DNA from: an uncultured Pseudoflavonifractor sp.
GTDB taxonomy: Bacteria > Bacillota > Clostridia > Oscillospirales > Oscillospiraceae
Reading direction: 5' to 3'
Length of the DNA stretch: 10,024 nt
Assembly: GCA_947383685.1 (NCBI GenBank)
Contig: CANDEE010000058.1
Location: 1-10,024 of the forward strand
Made by a program: the position numbers and the translations under genes. The notes below the pieces were generated by a model. That model saw only the letters and a list, made by a program, of their open reading frames with translations. It had not been told where the DNA came from and made no database searches. Position 1 is the first letter of the stretch, and each line of letters starts with the position of its first letter. This document shows, piece by piece, positions 1 through 5,447 of the stretch.

Positions 1-767
1 GCGTCAACGACGTGCTGGCCCTGAAGGACGCGGACTGCGGCATCGCCATGGCCTCGGGGAGCGACGCGGCCTGTCATGCCGCCCAGCTTGTGCTGCTGGA
101 CTCCAACTTTGCCTGCTTACCCGAGGTGGTGGCGGAGGGGCGGCGGGTCATCAACAATATCCAGCGCTCGGCGGCCCTCTATCTGGTCAAAAATATCTTC
201 TCCTTCTGCCTGTCCCTTCTGACCATCTTTGTGGATATGCCCTATCCTCTGGTGCCCATCCAGCTTTCCCTCATTTCGGCCCTCACTATTGGCATCCCAT
301 CCTTCTTCCTGGCCTTGGAACCAAACAAGAGCCGGGTCCAGGGGAATTTTATGCGCAACGTACTGCGGGAGGCCTTTCCCGGCGGTCTTACCGACCTGAT
401 CGTCATTTTGGGCCTTCAGGCCTTTGCCTTTGCCTTCCGGTTCTCCACCCAGTCCCTCTCCACCATGTCGGCCCTGTGCGTGGCCTTCATCGGACTTTTG
501 GTGCTGTGGCAGGTCTGCAAGCCATTTGACTGGAAGCGGCGGACGCTTTGGGGGACGGTGACGGCGGCCCTGCTGGTCTGCGTGACTGTGGAGCCGCTCA
601 AGGAAATTTTTTCCCTGACCGCCCTCAATTTGCAGGAAACTCTGGTGCTGATGGTATTTCTGCTTCTGTGCTGGCCTGCCATGGGGGCCATCCTCACTCT
701 TTTGGGCAGGACCCGGCGGGTCTATTTAAAGGCGAGGGAAAAGCGGACCAGGGGAAAAAGCGGCTGA
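1..767 (+). CDS. P-type cation-transporting ATPase, C-terminal part (5' end outside window)
   Basis: Membrane pump that uses ATP hydrolysis to move cations, probably divalent, across the cytoplasmic membrane. The first full codon is at position 3, and 254 residues are visible. The reading starts within the P-type hinge motif (the VND of GDGxND, then ALKDAD and GIAMASGSDAA), so the phosphorylation and nucleotide-binding domains are off the left edge. What remains is the C-terminal membrane bundle: M5-M6 around NIFSFCLSLL and PYPLVPIQLSLISALTIG, then about four more helices, ending in a basic tail (RTRRVYLKAREKRTRGK). The stretch IPSFFLALEPNK is typical of the bacterial CtpE-like branch of COG0474. 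A CtpE homologue in mycobacteria has been linked to calcium uptake, but substrate cannot be read from this fragment. The next gene has its own promoter. I see no clear terminator between them. Confidence 0.93.
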   Translation, partial: VNDVLALKDADCGIAMASGSDAACHAAQLVLLDSNFACLPEVVAEGRRVINNIQRSAALYLVKNIFSFCLSLLTIFVDMPYPLVPIQLSLISALTIGIPSFFLALEPNKSRVQGNFMRNVLREAFPGGLTDLIVILGLQAFAFAFRFSTQSLSTMSALCVAFIGLLVLWQVCKPFDWKRRTLWGTVTAALLVCVTVEPLKEIFSLTALNLQETLVLMVFLLLCWPAMGAILTLLGRTRRVYLKAREKRTRGKSG

Positions 768-774
768 AATTTCC

Positions 775-803
775 TTGTGTTTTCGGAGGATAAGTGGTAG
801 AAT
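775..803 (+). promoter_or_regulatory. SigA-type promoter with extended -10, for the Bax-inhibitor-1 gene
   Basis: TTGTGT (775-780), a 17-base spacer, then TAGAAT (798-803, five of six consensus bases). TG at 795-796 gives an extended -10 element, which offsets the poor -35. Transcription would begin near 810, leaving about 30 bases of leader with a good ribosome binding site (AGAAGGAG, 823-830). It lies directly behind the ATPase stop codon, so the second gene can be expressed independently of the first. Confidence 0.55.
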
Positions 804-839
804 TGCAACATAAGCTGTATCGAGAAGGAGCGATGTAAA

Positions 840-1571
840 ATGGGAAATAATTTTTATGAGCAGGAGCGCAGCCTGGAGCAAGGCGCGGTAGGAGAGAGCC
901 TGGGCCGTTATACCGCCAAGACCTTCCTCACCATGTTCCTGGGCCTGCTGGTGACCTTTGGGGTGGCGCTGTTCCTCACCAATACGTATTATGGCCTTTA
1001 CGCGGTGGCCTATGCCCTTTACTATGTACCTTATATCCACCTTATTTTGCTGGTGGCGGAGCTGGCAGTGGTCGTCGGCATGACTGCCTGTCTCCATAAA
1101 ATATCGACCGCCACCGCCACCGTGTTTTTCTTCCTTTATTCTCTGCTGACGGGGATTACCTTCTCGGTAATTTTCCTCTGCTATGATTTGGCAAGCCTCA
1201 TCCTGATTTTTGGTGCCACAGCCCTTTACTTTGGCGGCATGGCGGTGTTTGGTTTTGTGACCAACATCGACCTGAGCCGGATGCGGAATATCCTGCTGGG
1301 CGGACTGATTTTCCTCATTGTGATGAACGTGGCTATGATGTTCATTCCCGCCCTGGAGGTAGCCGACCAGGTGGTTTGCACCGTTGGCGTCATCATCTTC
1401 CTGGGCTACACCGCCTATGATACCCAGATGATCCGCAGCTTCTACGGGGCCTACCAGGGGGACGAGGCCATGCTGAAAAAGGCCTCTATCTTCTCCGCCT
1501 TGCAGCTCTATCTGGATTTTGTCAATATGTTCCTCTATCTCCTGCGGCTGCTGGGCAAGAAGAAAAACTGA
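840..1571 (+). CDS. Bax inhibitor-1 / YccA-YetJ family integral membrane protein
   Basis: A 243-residue, almost wholly hydrophobic protein with about seven membrane segments (roughly residues 28-46, 66-84, 92-112, 117-140, 149-169, 177-192 and 218-236) and a short polar N terminus. The family signature is at the end of the sixth segment, FLGYTAYDTQMI with D194. A second acidic residue lies in the last helix, D226 in LYLDFVNMFLYLL, followed by a basic tail (GKKKN). In the Bacillus subtilis homologue YetJ, two aspartates in these helices form a pH-sensitive gate of a calcium leak channel, so this protein plausibly conducts Ca2+; that role is transferred from the family. AGAAGGAG lies nine bases before the ATG and fixes the start. 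A strong terminator follows, so the gene probably forms its own unit, just behind a cation ATPase. Confidence 0.92.
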   Translation: MGNNFYEQERSLEQGAVGESLGRYTAKTFLTMFLGLLVTFGVALFLTNTYYGLYAVAYALYYVPYIHLILLVAELAVVVGMTACLHKISTATATVFFFLYSLLTGITFSVIFLCYDLASLILIFGATALYFGGMAVFGFVTNIDLSRMRNILLGGLIFLIVMNVAMMFIPALEVADQVVCTVGVIIFLGYTAYDTQMIRSFYGAYQGDEAMLKKASIFSALQLYLDFVNMFLYLLRLLGKKKN

Positions 1572-1577
1572 ACTGGG

Positions 1578-1610
1578 AGAGGCCGGACGGAAGTCCGGCC
1601 TCTTTTTTTT
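1578..1610 (+). terminator. Rho-independent terminator after the Bax-inhibitor-1 gene
   Basis: Perfect 11-bp stem (1578-1588 with 1593-1603), GGAA tetraloop, then a run of eight T (1603-1610). It begins seven bases after the stop codon. It ends transcription from the left and isolates spoIVB from the membrane-protein genes. Confidence 0.95.
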
Positions 1611-1696
1611 CCAAAAGTTTCCCGCATGAAAAGAAAAAGGGAAGGAAAACTATCTATGTCCGGCCATAAATAGAAAGAGGCTGGAAAAGAAAGAGA

Positions 1697-1853
1697 GAAT
1701 CCCGATGATTCCCCGCATAAAATGTGGACGGCTATGGGGGACCCGGACAGGGAAAAGGCTCCAAGCCAAAGGCCCCGAGCCTTTCCAGCTATGGAATGCC
1801 CCCGGCTGTTCATATTAAGAGATGGCGCCCGACGGCGCTGTCTCGATTTTTTT
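1697..1853 (+). promoter_or_regulatory. Structured, gene-free stretch upstream of spoIVB: possible cis-regulatory leader or small RNA
   Basis: Between the two terminators (1611-1818) I find no convincing gene. The stretch is rich in local dyads. GAATC/GATTC pairs 1697-1701 with 1707-1711. CGCAT/ATGTG pairs 1714-1718 with 1722-1726 (one wobble). A long hairpin pairs 1751-1761 with 1777-1786 (one bulged A) and carries a nested GCC-AAA-GGC stem (1765-1773). GGGGG (1736-1740) can pair with CCCCC (1799-1803) around that hairpin, and GCTATGG occurs twice (1731-1737, 1788-1794). The series ends in an intrinsic terminator just before the spoIVB ribosome binding site. That is the layout of a riboswitch or attenuator, or of a small RNA that stops there. 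It matches no riboswitch class I know well, and I could not identify a promoter for it. The open frame of spoIVB extends back to an ATG at 1724, but the predicted peptide there is not SpoIVB-like. Confidence 0.4.
1819..1853 (+). terminator. Intrinsic terminator immediately before the spoIVB ribosome binding site
   Basis: Stem 1819-1829 with 1834-1844: 11 bp including two G-T wobbles, loop CGAC. It is followed by GA and seven T (1847-1853). The spoIVB ribosome binding site starts only five bases later, so any transcript entering from upstream must read through this hairpin to express spoIVB. There is no gene between it and the previous terminator at 1578-1610. Confidence 0.7.
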
Positions 1854-1870
1854 ATTCGGGGGAAAATCAA

Positions 1871-2983
1871 ATGGGGGTGGTTTTATTGAAGGATACCGAA
1901 AAAGCGGGGCCGGGCAGGTTGGCCCTGCTCCGGGGAGCGCTAGCGGCAGGGCTGCTGCTGGGGCTGCTGGGGCAGGGTGGAACGGCGGCGCTGGCCGCGG
2001 AGGCAACAGCGGTGGGGGCGGCTGAAGGGCCCCGGATGGTAGTTCCCATGGGCCGGGCAGTGGGGATCAAGCTCTTTTCCGACGGCGTAATGGTGGTAGG
2101 CTTTTCCCAAATCCCCGCCGCCGGGGGGAGCGTGGTCCCTGCCAAAAGCTGCGGTCTGCGGGAGGGCGACGTGATTACCCATATCAACGCCGCCGAGGTG
2201 GACACCATCGAAGAGGTGCAGGCAGAGCTGGAAAAGGTAGGCGGAGAGGAAATGTCCATCCGGGCGGTGCGGGACGGTAAGCCCCTCCAGGTCACTGCTC
2301 AGGCGGTCAAGTGTTCTACCGATGGGAGCTATAAGCTGGGCGCATGGCTCCGGGACTCCATGGCGGGCATCGGCACCGTGACCTATTATGACCCTGCCAC
2401 TGGGGAATTCGGAGCATTGGGCCACGGCATCAACGACATTGACACCGCCCAGCTCATGCCCATGGAGAGCGGTGGCGTGCTGCGCTCCAGCGTCACCGAC
2501 GTAAAAAAAGGCGCCAAGGGTGAGCCGGGGGAGCTTCACGGAGAATTTGACACCAGCGCCGATATTGGCTCCCTGCGGGCCAACACCAGCCACGGGGTAT
2601 TCGGAACCCTGAAAGGGGATGGCCTGGACCTGATGAAACCTGTAGAAGTGGCAGCCAAGGACCAGGTGGAGACGGGCAAGGCAGTGATCTACTCCAACAT
2701 TTCCGGGGATGAGGTGCGTTCCTATGAGGTGGAGATCACCAAGCTCTTTCCCCACGCCGACGACGGCCGGGACATGATGGTGAAGGTTACTGACCCCGCC
2801 CTCCTGGATGCCACCGGCGGCATTGTCCAGGGGATGTCGGGCAGCCCCATTCTCCAGAACGGAAGGCTTATCGGGGCGGTGACCCATGTGCTGGTGGGCG
2901 ACCCCGCCCAGGGCTACGGCATCCTGGCGCAGAGAATGCTGAAAACGGGCGAAAGTTGCCGAAAAGTGCAAAATGTCGTGTAG
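1871..2983 (+). CDS. spoIVB: SpoIVB, sporulation signalling serine peptidase (PDZ plus S55 domain)
   Basis: In Bacillus, SpoIVB is made in the forespore, secreted into the intermembrane space, and cleaves SpoIVFA so that SpoIVFB can process pro-sigma-K in the mother cell. Here it has 370 residues (B. subtilis 426). Residues about 17-44 form one hydrophobic N-terminal segment, a signal anchor. A PDZ domain follows (about 60-145; GLREGDVITHINAAEV). The S55 peptidase domain contains LGHGINDID with H185, and GGIVQGMSGSPI with S323. These correspond to the catalytic histidine 236 and serine 378 of B. subtilis. D308 in TDPALL sits 15 residues before the serine, as does D363 there. The C-terminal GYGI motif is kept. 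I chose the ATG at 1871 because GGGGGA lies seven bases before it and the membrane segment then begins near the N terminus. The open frame continues to an ATG at 1724, but that stretch looks like noncoding structured DNA. spo0A follows, the classical order. Confidence 0.96.
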   Translation: MGVVLLKDTEKAGPGRLALLRGALAAGLLLGLLGQGGTAALAAEATAVGAAEGPRMVVPMGRAVGIKLFSDGVMVVGFSQIPAAGGSVVPAKSCGLREGDVITHINAAEVDTIEEVQAELEKVGGEEMSIRAVRDGKPLQVTAQAVKCSTDGSYKLGAWLRDSMAGIGTVTYYDPATGEFGALGHGINDIDTAQLMPMESGGVLRSSVTDVKKGAKGEPGELHGEFDTSADIGSLRANTSHGVFGTLKGDGLDLMKPVEVAAKDQVETGKAVIYSNISGDEVRSYEVEITKLFPHADDGRDMMVKVTDPALLDATGGIVQGMSGSPILQNGRLIGAVTHVLVGDPAQGYGILAQRMLKTGESCRKVQNVV

Positions 2984-2990
2984 TGTCGAA
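2957..2990 (+). promoter_or_regulatory. Cluster of Spo0A-binding sites (0A boxes) upstream of spo0A
   Basis: The 0A-box core is TGNCGAA, best TGTCGAA. A perfect TGTCGAA lies at 2984-2990, starting at the base after the spoIVB stop codon. TGTCGTG (2974-2980, five of seven) lies exactly 10 bp before it, one helical turn, as in tandem Spo0A dimer sites. A further match to the degenerate core, TGCCGAA, is at 2957-2963. Two of the three therefore lie in the last codons of spoIVB. Position suggests autoregulation of spo0A, as known in Bacillus. Short motifs can arise by chance; the perfect box just upstream of spo0A is the convincing part. Confidence 0.55.
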
Positions 2991-2997
2991 CGATTTG

Positions 2998-3015
2998 TTG
3001 GAAAATAATTTCCAA
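2998..3015. repeat. Perfect inverted repeat (7-bp arms) just before the spo0A -35 element
   Basis: TTGGAAA, four-base centre ATAA, TTTCCAA. It is AT-rich, has no following T run, and ends five bases before the likely -35 element (3021). That looks like a repressor or activator operator rather than a terminator. I do not recognise the cognate regulator. Confidence 0.5.
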
Positions 3016-3020
3016 AAAGG

Positions 3021-3049
3021 TTGCACAAGCTGTCTTTTTATGGTAAATT
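3021..3049 (+). promoter_or_regulatory. Probable vegetative promoter of spo0A (extended -10)
   Basis: TTGCAC (3021-3026), 17-base spacer, TAAATT (3044-3049), with TG at 3041-3042 making an extended -10. Start of transcription would be near 3056, giving a leader of about 44 bases before the spo0A ATG. This argues against the in-frame ATG at 3040 as translation start, since it would lie inside the promoter. I looked for a SigH-type promoter (AGGA...GAAT), as used by Bacillus spo0A, and did not find a convincing one. Confidence 0.45.
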
Positions 3050-3099
3050 ATGAGCAACCGGTAATATTGCCTTGGCCAGGCAAAAGGTTGTGTAAGGGT

Positions 3100-3855
3100 A
3101 TGGAGCAGAAGAAAATCGTGGTAGCGGACGCGGGAGAGGAATTTCGGCAGCTTTTGGTTGAGCTGATAGAAAAGGAAGCGGATTTTCAAGTGGTGGGAGA
3201 CACCGCGGACGGAGCGGAGCTCATCGAGCTGTGCCGCCAGCGCCAGCCGGATATTGTGGTAATGGACATGATTCTGTCCACCCTGGACGGAGTAGACGCC
3301 CTGACCCAACTGGGGGAGCTCGTCCCCAAGCCCAAGGTGCTGGTGCTGTCCAGCTTTGCCGGGGGCAGTGTGGCGGAGCTGGCGGCGGCCCGTGGGGCGG
3401 ACTACTTTCTGATGAAGCCCTGCCGTATCTCCTCCGTGGTGGAGCGGGTGCGGCAAATTGCCAGCGGTCCGGCTTCTACCGGGGAGGTGGACCGCGCCGC
3501 ACGGGGGCTGGAAAGTACGGTCACCGCTATCATCCATGAAATCGGCGTTCCTGCCCATATCAAGGGCTATCAGTATCTTCGGGAGGCCATTCTCATTGCG
3601 GTGGAGGATATGGACGTGATCAACGCCGTGACCAAGGTCCTCTATCCCGAGGTAGCCAAACGTTTCGGCACCACTGCCAGCCGGGTAGAGCGGGCTATCC
3701 GCCACGCTATCGAGGTGGCCTGGGACCGGGGGGATTTGGAGACGCTCCAGAAGTATTTTGGTTACACGGTCTCCAACGCCAAGGGCAAGCCCACCAATTC
3801 GGAGTTCATTGCCATGATTGCCGACAGGCTTCAGCTTCAGCAGAAAGAGCTATAA
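3100..3855 (+). CDS. spo0A: Spo0A, master response regulator of sporulation
   Basis: DNA-binding response regulator that, when phosphorylated, starts sporulation and binds 0A boxes. It has 251 residues. Receiver domain, about 1-120: phosphoacceptor D56 (VVMDMILSTLDG), switch serine S84, conserved K106 (FLMKP). The usual acidic pair near the N terminus is D10-A11, so the second acidic residue is replaced by alanine. The C-terminal domain (about 145-250) is highly typical: EIGVPAHIKGYQYLREAI, VTKVLYPEVAKRF, the recognition-helix region TTASRVERAIRHAIEVAW, then NAKGKPTNSEFIAMIADRL. The ATG at 3100 gives the family N terminus. Its ribosome binding site is unusual: AAAGG lies 13 bases away and AAGGG touches the start codon. 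In-frame starts further upstream would overlap the promoter. It stands alone between its own promoter and a bidirectional terminator. Confidence 0.97.
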   Translation: MEQKKIVVADAGEEFRQLLVELIEKEADFQVVGDTADGAELIELCRQRQPDIVVMDMILSTLDGVDALTQLGELVPKPKVLVLSSFAGGSVAELAAARGADYFLMKPCRISSVVERVRQIASGPASTGEVDRAARGLESTVTAIIHEIGVPAHIKGYQYLREAILIAVEDMDVINAVTKVLYPEVAKRFGTTASRVERAIRHAIEVAWDRGDLETLQKYFGYTVSNAKGKPTNSEFIAMIADRLQLQQKEL

Positions 3856-3861
3856 AAACAC

Positions 3862-3901
3862 AAAAACATCCCGCCCCTGACACAGGGGCGGGATGTTTTT
3901 T
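3862..3901. terminator. Bidirectional terminator between convergent spo0A and pncB
   Basis: Perfect 13-bp GC-rich stem (3867-3879 with 3883-3895), loop ACA, flanked by AAAAA on the left (3862-3866) and TTTTTT on the right (3896-3901). It can therefore end transcription on either strand. It sits six bases after the spo0A stop and about 25 bases after the pncB stop on the other strand. Confidence 0.95.
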
Positions 3902-3925
3902 GCATTTTAGGTGAGCAAACGCGGT

Positions 3926-5356
3926 TCACCCTTCCCGCAGCAGCAGCTCCTGCTTGATGTCCCAGAGCTTTTGGGAAAGGTCCACGTAGTAATTGTGGGG
4001 ATTTTCAAACCGCTTCACCTCGTCCCACTGGAGGTCAATCTGCCTGGCGCAGTAGGCCCGGATGTCCTCTATGGCAGGCTTTTGGTAGACCAGCCTGCCG
4101 CCCAGGAAGATGGGCTTCAGCAGCTCCTCCGCCCGGAAGCCTGTAAAGGTGCTCTTTTTCCAGATGGCGTCCGGGTCAAAGAGCTTCAGGGGCTGAGAGT
4201 CGTCCACCGTTTCGTCGTAGACGGTGAGCAAATCGGCAAAGGCCTTGCCGTCCGCCCGGTCAAACAGGCGGTAGACCTTTTTGAAGTGGGGCGTGGTGAT
4301 TTTGGCGGGGTTTTCACTGATTTTGATTTTTGGGATGATGGTTCCGGTTTCATCCTCTACCGCCACCAGCTTGTAGACTCCGCCGAACACGGGGGCGGAC
4401 TGGGAGGTGACCAGCCGCTCGCCCACGCCGAAGGAGTCAAGCTGGGCCCCCTGGAGCAGCAGATCCCGGATAATGTACTCATCCAGGGAGTTGGAGGCGG
4501 TGATCTTACAATTGGGAAGTCCCGCCTCGTCCAGCATTTTCCGGGCTTTTCGGGAGAGGTAGGAGAGGTCGCCCGAATCCAGCCGGATGGCACAGTCGGT
4601 GATGCCCAGCTCCTTGAATACCTGAATGGCGTGGGGAACGCCGGATTTCAGCACATTGTAAGTGTCCACCAGCAGCGTGGCGTTGTGGGGGTACAGCTTG
4701 CAGTAGGTGCGGAAGGCGGTAAGCTCGTCGGGGAACATCTGGACCCAGGAGTGGGCCATGGTGCCCATGGCGGGGGAGCCGAAAAGCTGGTCGGCCTGGG
4801 TGCAGGCGGTGCCTGCGCACCCGGCAATATAGGCGGCCCTGGCCCCCAGCAGGGCGGCGTCCGGCCCCTGGGCCCGGCGGGAGCCAAACTCCATCACCGG
4901 CCGGCCCTTGGCGGAGCGGACGATGCGGTTCGCCTTGGTGGCGATCAAAGACTGGTGGTTCAGGGAGAGAAGGACAAAGGTTTCGATAAACTGGGCCTCT
5001 ATGGCGGGGGCCCGGACGGTAAGGATAGGCTCCCTGGGAAAGATGGGAGTTCCCTCGGGTACGGCCCAGATGTCTCCGGTAAAGCGGAAATGGCGGAGGT
5101 AGGAGAGAAAATTCTCGTCAAAACAGCCCTTGGAGCGGAGAAAGTCAATGTCCTCGTCGTCAAAGGACAGGTTCTCAATGTAATCGATGACCTGCTCCAG
5201 CCCCGCGGCGATGGCAAAGCCGCCCCCGTCGGGCACCGAGCGGAAGAATACGTCGAAATAGCAGATTTGATGGGCCATATCCGACTGGAAATAGCCGTTC
5301 GCCATGGTCAGCTCATAGAAATCGCAGAGCATGGTATGGTTCAGCCGCTGCTTCAT
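3926..5356 (-). CDS. pncB: Nicotinate phosphoribosyltransferase (NAD salvage)
   Basis: Cytoplasmic enzyme joining nicotinate and PRPP, with ATP hydrolysis, to nicotinate mononucleotide, the entry step of the Preiss-Handler NAD salvage route (EC 6.3.4.21). It has 476 residues, full length for the bacterial form. Visible family motifs: DFYELTMANGYF (12-23), EFGSRRAQ (156-163), GTMAHSW (198-204, with the phosphorylatable H202), LVDTYNV (229-235), IRLDSGDL (257-264) and FGVGERLVTS further on. AAGGGGG (5364-5370) lies seven bases before the ATG and sets the start. It has its own strong promoter and a shared terminator, so it is a single-gene unit. The opposite strand also carries a long open frame here, which I regard as a shadow. 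Confidence 0.96.
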   Translation of the reverse strand: MKQRLNHTMLCDFYELTMANGYFQSDMAHQICYFDVFFRSVPDGGGFAIAAGLEQVIDYIENLSFDDEDIDFLRSKGCFDENFLSYLRHFRFTGDIWAVPEGTPIFPREPILTVRAPAIEAQFIETFVLLSLNHQSLIATKANRIVRSAKGRPVMEFGSRRAQGPDAALLGARAAYIAGCAGTACTQADQLFGSPAMGTMAHSWVQMFPDELTAFRTYCKLYPHNATLLVDTYNVLKSGVPHAIQVFKELGITDCAIRLDSGDLSYLSRKARKMLDEAGLPNCKITASNSLDEYIIRDLLLQGAQLDSFGVGERLVTSQSAPVFGGVYKLVAVEDETGTIIPKIKISENPAKITTPHFKKVYRLFDRADGKAFADLLTVYDETVDDSQPLKLFDPDAIWKKSTFTGFRAEELLKPIFLGGRLVYQKPAIEDIRAYCARQIDLQWDEVKRFENPHNYYVDLSQKLWDIKQELLLREG

Positions 5357-5384
5357 AGCCGTTCCCCCTTATCATAGTTGCGGT

Positions 5385-5401
5385 ATAGCCTTTGCGGCTA
5401 T
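5385..5401. repeat. Short dyad over the pncB promoter start region
   Basis: ATAGCC (5385-5390), five-base centre, GGCTAT (5396-5401). It overlaps the last bases of the -10 element and the expected transcription start of pncB, a place where a repressor would block initiation. It resembles neither the NiaR nor the NrtR operator as I remember them. With six-base arms it could be chance. Confidence 0.25.
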
Positions 5402-5429
5402 TATAGACCAAGGGGAGGAAAAAAATCAA
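5400..5429 (-). promoter_or_regulatory. SigA-type promoter of pncB
   Basis: On the minus strand: TTGATT (5429-5424), an 18-base spacer, then a perfect TATAAT (5405-5400). Transcription would start near 5393, about 37 bases before the ATG. The -35 lies about 20 bases beyond the end of the MATE gene, so pncB does not depend on read-through. Confidence 0.7.
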
Positions 5430-5447
5430 GTGGACCGGGGCCTTTTC

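Noticed and set aside
1736..1744. GGGGGACCC, reminiscent of part of the ydaO (cyclic-di-AMP) riboswitch
   Set aside because: The other conserved blocks of that aptamer (GGGGTGAA-type segment and the CAGCTAAC block) are absent, so one short match is not enough.
1724..1870. Upstream in-frame ATG that would lengthen SpoIVB by 49 residues
   Set aside because: The extra part would precede the signal anchor with an atypical sequence, lies over hairpins and a terminator, and has no good ribosome binding site. The ATG at 1871 does.
1940..3028. 362-codon minus-strand open frame opposite spoIVB
   Set aside because: Shadow of spoIVB, whose catalytic motifs and context are clear.
3040..3099. Alternative Spo0A start at the ATG at 3040
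   Set aside because: It would lie inside the likely promoter and add about 20 residues not found at the start of receiver domains.
3911..5377. Very long open frame (488 codons) on the plus strand opposite pncB
   Set aside because: pncB on the minus strand has all family motifs, a promoter and a ribosome binding site. The opposite frame stays open because of GC-rich third positions; its product is low-complexity and matches nothing I know.
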